34,011 bases of DNA, from NCBI GenBank assembly GCA_902797575.1, contig CADBTL010000004.1, positions 1 through 34,011 on the forward strand, written 5' to 3'. The position numbers and the translations under genes were made by a program. This DNA is from an uncultured bacterium. Lineage in GTDB: Bacteria; Cyanobacteriota; Vampirovibrionia; Gastranaerophilales; Gastranaerophilaceae. Shown piece after piece: positions 32,901 to 34,011 of the stretch (the first letter of the stretch is position 1; the number at the start of each line of letters is the position of its first letter). Below the pieces are notes generated by a model. It did no database searches. It had not been told where the DNA came from and was given only the letters and a program-made list of their open reading frames with translations.

Positions 32901-33101
32901 ATTTGTAGTCTCCTTATAATTAAAATTTAAAAAAATCGAATAAAAATGTTTATTATACAAACGGTTAATAAAGTTGGTTATAATTGAGATTCTGTTAAAA
33001 AAGTCAATTAGATATAAATCTGCTTAAATTTTATAAAGGATTAAGGTAGCAAATTATTTTTTTATAAGTTTTAGTTAATATAGCAATAGAAAGGACAAGA
33101 A

Positions 33102-33437
33102 ATGAATATATCCGTAATCTCTAGTAGCTCAAATCCTAATTTTGGTATTACAAGCAAAGTAAGAATACCAATGAAAGATGGCACTACAACTCTTTTAAAT
33201 GTAACAGGCGAAGTAAATAAGAATGGAACAGTAAAAATTACCAAAATTTTTGGTGATATTATGAGCAAAGGTAAGTCTATTGGGAAAACAAAGAAATATG
33301 CAAATAAGAAAGGTTTTGATACTCAAAGATTTGCGGTAATATCTGAAGAACTTGGCAAAGATGCAAAAGCGCCTGATACAGTAATGGATAAACTTTTCGA
33401 TGCTATAAAGAAACCAAACATTGATTGCAACGCATAA
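33102..33437 (+). CDS. Small hypothetical protein with N-terminal NFGI motif
   Basis: 111 aa. It opens MNISVISSSSNPNFGITSKV: a short Ser/Asn-rich segment, then NPNFGI (11-16). The rest is basic and polar with a beta-rich first half (KVRIPMKDGTTTLLNVTGEV, GTVKITKIFG) and a helical second half (FDTQRFAVISEELGKD, VMDKLFDAIKK). Ribosome-binding site aaagga is 6 nt from the ATG. No family recognised; the motif links it to the proteins at 4162 and 27682. Confidence 0.75.
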   Translation: MNISVISSSSNPNFGITSKVRIPMKDGTTTLLNVTGEVNKNGTVKITKIFGDIMSKGKSIGKTKKYANKKGFDTQRFAVISEELGKDAKAPDTVMDKLFDAIKKPNIDCNA

Positions 33438-33441
33438 AATG

Positions 33442-33450
33442 TGGTATAAT
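33442..33450 (+). promoter_or_regulatory. Extended -10 of a small downstream gene
   Basis: TGG-TATAAT (33442-33450), then AAGCCT, then ATG at 33457, matching the 6-nt spacing of other leaderless starts in the window. It begins 4 nt after the preceding stop. Confidence 0.55.
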
Positions 33451-33456
33451 AAGCCT

Positions 33457-33660
33457 ATGCTTAAATACATATATATAACAATATTTGTACGAAAAGCAAA
33501 ATGCAAAATTTGTAGCAAAACAGCTGATGTATTTTTAAAATACAATAGACAAAGCGGTACACTAAATCTTGCTATATTCAAAAAATGTTTTGATAAATTA
33601 AGAACGGGTTTTGCAAGGGTGATATTCAAAAACTCTCCCCAAAAGGACTTATCACAATAG
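33457..33660 (+). CDS. Possible small basic protein with CxxC, leaderless
   Basis: 67 aa, starting MLKYIYITIFVRKAKCKICS and ending PQKDLSQ. It has a CxxC (C16, C19), a third Cys, and is strongly basic. No ribosome-binding site, but a consensus extended -10 lies exactly 6 nt upstream. The opposite strand is also open (33195-33629), so coding is uncertain; the promoter placement is the main support. No family recognised. Confidence 0.4.
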   Translation: MLKYIYITIFVRKAKCKICSKTADVFLKYNRQSGTLNLAIFKKCFDKLRTGFARVIFKNSPQKDLSQ

Positions 33661-33697
33661 ATTGACTTTTATGTTTTTTTAGTTGATATGAAGTAAC

Positions 33698-33724
33698 TTG
33701 AAATATATTTGTTTGTGTTACAAT
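33698..33724 (+). promoter_or_regulatory. Putative promoter upstream of the cloverleaf RNA and tRNA-Lys
   Basis: TTGAAA (33698-33703), 15-nt spacer, extended -10 TGT-TACAAT (33716-33724). A transcript from here would include the structured element and the tRNA. Confidence 0.45.
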
Positions 33725-33791
33725 AAGCATGTTATGAAATCTTGCATGATTTTATGCACATTGAAAGTAAATTTACACAAAGTCTAAAAAC

Positions 33792-33936
33792 AATCTGGGT
33801 GCGTGGCACTCTGCCGAGAGAAAAGTTGACTAAATGTCAAGTTTTATAGAGAGGTGCGGTAGCGCGAATGCGAGAGCATTCATGCGGTACCAACTGCCAC
33901 AAACCGTTTGAAAATTAAATAATCTGGGTGCGTGGC
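33792..33936 (+). repeat. 16-nt direct repeat shared with the tRNA-Lys 5' end
   Basis: AATCTGGGTGCGTGGC occurs at 33792-33807 and again at 33921-33936, where its last 11 nt are the tRNA acceptor 5' strand and beginning of the D-arm. The copies are 129 nt apart (start to start) and enclose the cloverleaf-forming segment. Confidence 0.8.
33803..33900 (+). ncRNA. Candidate four-way-junction (cloverleaf-like) RNA
   Basis: A closing stem GTGGCA (33803-33808)/TGCCAC (33895-33900) surrounds three hairpins: CTCT-GCCG-AGAG (33809-33820); TTGAC (33826-33830)/GTCAA (33836-33840) with a 5-nt loop; and a long arm GGTGC (33853-33857)/GTACC (33887-33891), CGC/GCG, and GAATGC-GAGA-GCATTC (33866-33881) capped by a GNRA tetraloop. 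There is no T-loop consensus, so it is not a normal tRNA. It could be a regulatory or processing element co-transcribed with tRNA-Lys, or a tRNA-derived relic. No known family recognised. Confidence 0.5.
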
Positions 33937-33998
33937 GCAGTTGGTAGCGCAGTTGACTCTTAATCAATTGGTCGTGGGTTCGAGTCCCACCACACCCA
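33926..33998 (+). tRNA. tRNA-Lys (anticodon CTT)
   Basis: 73 nt. Acceptor GGGTGCG/CACACCC with one C-A mismatch (position 6:67), D-arm GCGC-AGTTGGTA-GCGC, anticodon arm GTTGA-CTCTTAA-TCAAT with anticodon CTT, T-arm GTGGG-TTCGAGT-CCCAC, discriminator A. CCA is not encoded. The anticodon arm and variable loop match E. coli tRNA-Lys almost exactly. Confidence 0.95.
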
Positions 33999-34011
33999 AA
34001 TTTAAATATAA

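Noticed and set aside
32901-32960. ATG at 32960 as start of the MlaA fusion
   Set aside because: No ribosome-binding site and it would bury the signal peptide behind 20 polar/aromatic residues; the TTG at 32900 has AAGGAG 9 nt upstream.
33195-33629. 144-aa minus-strand reading frame
   Set aside because: It overlaps the well-supported plus-strand gene at 33102 and the tandem plus-strand promoter; hydrophobic, Cys- and Phe-rich composition typical of an antisense frame.
33803-33900. T-box-like string TGGTACCGC on the minus strand of the cloverleaf
   Set aside because: The rest of a T-box (Stem I, specifier loop, downstream terminator) is missing, and no minus-strand gene follows closely. The string arises from the long arm of the fold.
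33792-33936. Integration (att) site of a mobile element at tRNA-Lys
   Set aside because: The repeat matches the tRNA 5' end rather than the usual 3' end, only 113 nt lie between the copies, and no integrase or phage genes are present. Kept only as one possible origin.
1-34011. CRISPR arrays, insertion sequences, prophage genes
   Set aside because: No regularly spaced repeats, transposases, integrases or phage structural genes were seen. The 42-nt repeats are too few and irregularly spaced for CRISPR.

Overview
The window is AT-rich, gene-dense bacterial DNA from a diderm, fermentative anaerobe with a flagellum. Diderm evidence: a Kdo-8-P phosphatase (KdsC), an OmpH/Skp chaperone, a heptosyltransferase-like GT9 enzyme, an MlaA/VacJ domain and Lgt. 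Anaerobic evidence: pyruvate formate-lyase and two oxygen-sensitive-type 2-hydroxyacyl-CoA dehydratase activase homologues. Motility evidence: flagellin, a FliA-type sigma factor and a PilZ protein. This mix, together with several small proteins carrying an N-terminal N/S/T-rich stretch and a Phe motif, suggests a gut-type non-photosynthetic cyanobacterial relative (Gastranaerophilales/Vampirovibrionia). That placement is inference; no rRNA is present.

Layout. 1-457: structured, repeat-containing DNA upstream of flagellin. 0.46-5.6 kb: flagellin convergent with fliA, an Lrp-regulator/aminotransferase pair, and a lineage-type membrane protein. 5.8-8.7 kb (minus): an envelope operon (TPR lipoprotein, lgt, ompH/skp, Zn-alcohol dehydrogenase). 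8.9-13.0 kb (plus): acyl-CoA/acyl-ACP synthetase, kdsC, then an isolated rpsH-rplF-rplR block whose genes are separated by long leader-like spacers and closed by a terminator, so the usual spc operon is broken up here. 13.1-17.5 kb: PilZ protein, activase and a two-piece pyruvate formate-lyase. 17.6-17.8 kb: two more copies of the repeat seen at 243. 17.8-25 kb: SLT-type lytic transglycosylase, GH38 mannosidase, GT9, a lipoprotein, a TPR protein, a 57-aa protein and a phosphopantetheinyl transferase. 25-33.7 kb: compact DegT-like protein, orphan histidine kinase, ilvE, small activase, a 42-aa protein paired with a 242-aa protein that shares its domain, a MlaA-alpha/beta-hydrolase fusion and small proteins. 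33.8-34.0 kb: a cloverleaf-forming sequence and tRNA-Lys(CTT), which share a 16-nt direct repeat.

The most striking system is the split pyruvate formate-lyase. The catalytic barrel protein (14947-17037) stops before the glycyl-radical loop, and the radical glycine sits in a separate 139-aa protein 44 nt downstream. The spacer still shows decayed coding similarity to the missing domain. The arrangement looks like an obligate version of the YfiD/GrcA spare-part mechanism.

Other points: (i) at least eight genes from 20.9 kb onward have a -10 box 6-7 nt before the start codon and no Shine-Dalgarno, suggesting leaderless mRNAs; (ii) most convergent gene pairs overlap or touch at their stops; (iii) MlaA is fused to a serine hydrolase; (iv) a four-way-junction RNA candidate lies directly before tRNA-Lys.
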